Part shown: positions 54,690-54,690 of the stretch, one piece after another
Numbering within the stretch: the first letter of the stretch is position 1
Layout: each line of letters starts with the position of its first letter
From: Motilimonas pumila
GTDB lineage: Bacteria; Pseudomonadota; Gammaproteobacteria; Enterobacterales; CBDFNC01
Assembly: GCF_003596335.1 (NCBI RefSeq)
Contig: NZ_QZCH01000029.1
Location: 1-54,690, forward strand
DNA length: 54,690 bases
Direction of reading: 5' to 3'
Notes under the pieces: generated by a model
Told to the model about the DNA's origin: nothing
What the model saw: the letters and a program-made list of their open reading frames with translations, nothing else
Database searches by the model: none
Position numbers and translations under genes: made by a program

Positions 54690-54690
54690 T

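Overview
The window is one continuous stretch of conserved chromosomal core genes from a gammaproteobacterium. Gene content and order recall two segments of the Escherichia coli map: rpoD-dnaG-rpsU/tsaD/plsY/folB/uppP/cca/ygiM/ygiF/glnE/hldE with tolC-nudF-yqiB-cpdA-yqiA-parE-parC-plsC, and mutH-rppH-ptsP-lgt-thyA with trmB-mutY-yggX-mltC. The gspA-gspB pair, the DUF47-phosphate transporter pair, the 283-residue thymidylate synthase and the many c-di-GMP and chemotaxis proteins suggest a marine Alteromonadales/Vibrionales-type organism rather than an enteric one. I cannot name the genus. There is no insertion sequence, prophage, CRISPR array or rRNA operon.

Layout. 1-5171 (minus strand): tRNA-Ile2(CAU), then the macromolecular synthesis operon rpsU-yqeY-dnaG-rpoD. 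5344-10235: tsaD, plsY, folB-folK-uppP and cca. 10393-13244: gspA-gspB, helpers of type II secretion assembly. 13334-17775: a YgiM-like SH3 envelope protein, phosphate transporter pitA with its DUF47 partner, and the triphosphatase ygiF. 17789-22559: an accessory insert between ygiF and glnE with a six-helix potassium channel, a chemoreceptor and a PspA-type membrane-stress operon (yjfI-yjfJ-yjfK plus a small unknown gene). 22798-29650: glnE, lpxL, hldE, tolC. 29887-40491: nudF-yqiB-cpdA-yqiA-parE, a GGDEF-EAL protein, then parC-plsC-rraB. 40695-43253: glyA, a stand-alone glycogen-binding-domain protein, mutH. 43254-44017: a 764-bp AT-rich non-coding block with clustered DnaA-box-like motifs. 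44018-50995: rppH-ptsP-lgt-thyA and a GAF-GGDEF protein. 51011-54689: trmB, mutY-yggX-mltC and tRNA-Phe.

Genes act together in several modules: transcription, replication and translation start-up (rpoD, dnaG, rpsU, tsaD, tRNAs), envelope and LPS building (plsY, plsC, uppP, lpxL, hldE, tolC, lgt, mltC), DNA repair (mutH, mutY, parC/E), folate and one-carbon supply (folB, folK, glyA, thyA), and signalling (cpdA, ptsP, glnE, two c-di-GMP proteins, one chemoreceptor).

The observations most worth following up are the DnaA-box cluster between mutH and rppH, the sigma70 promoter of the yjfI operon bracketed by two near-identical palindromic operators, an intrinsic terminator inside that operon, and three convergent gene pairs in which the terminator of one gene is written into the last codons of the other.
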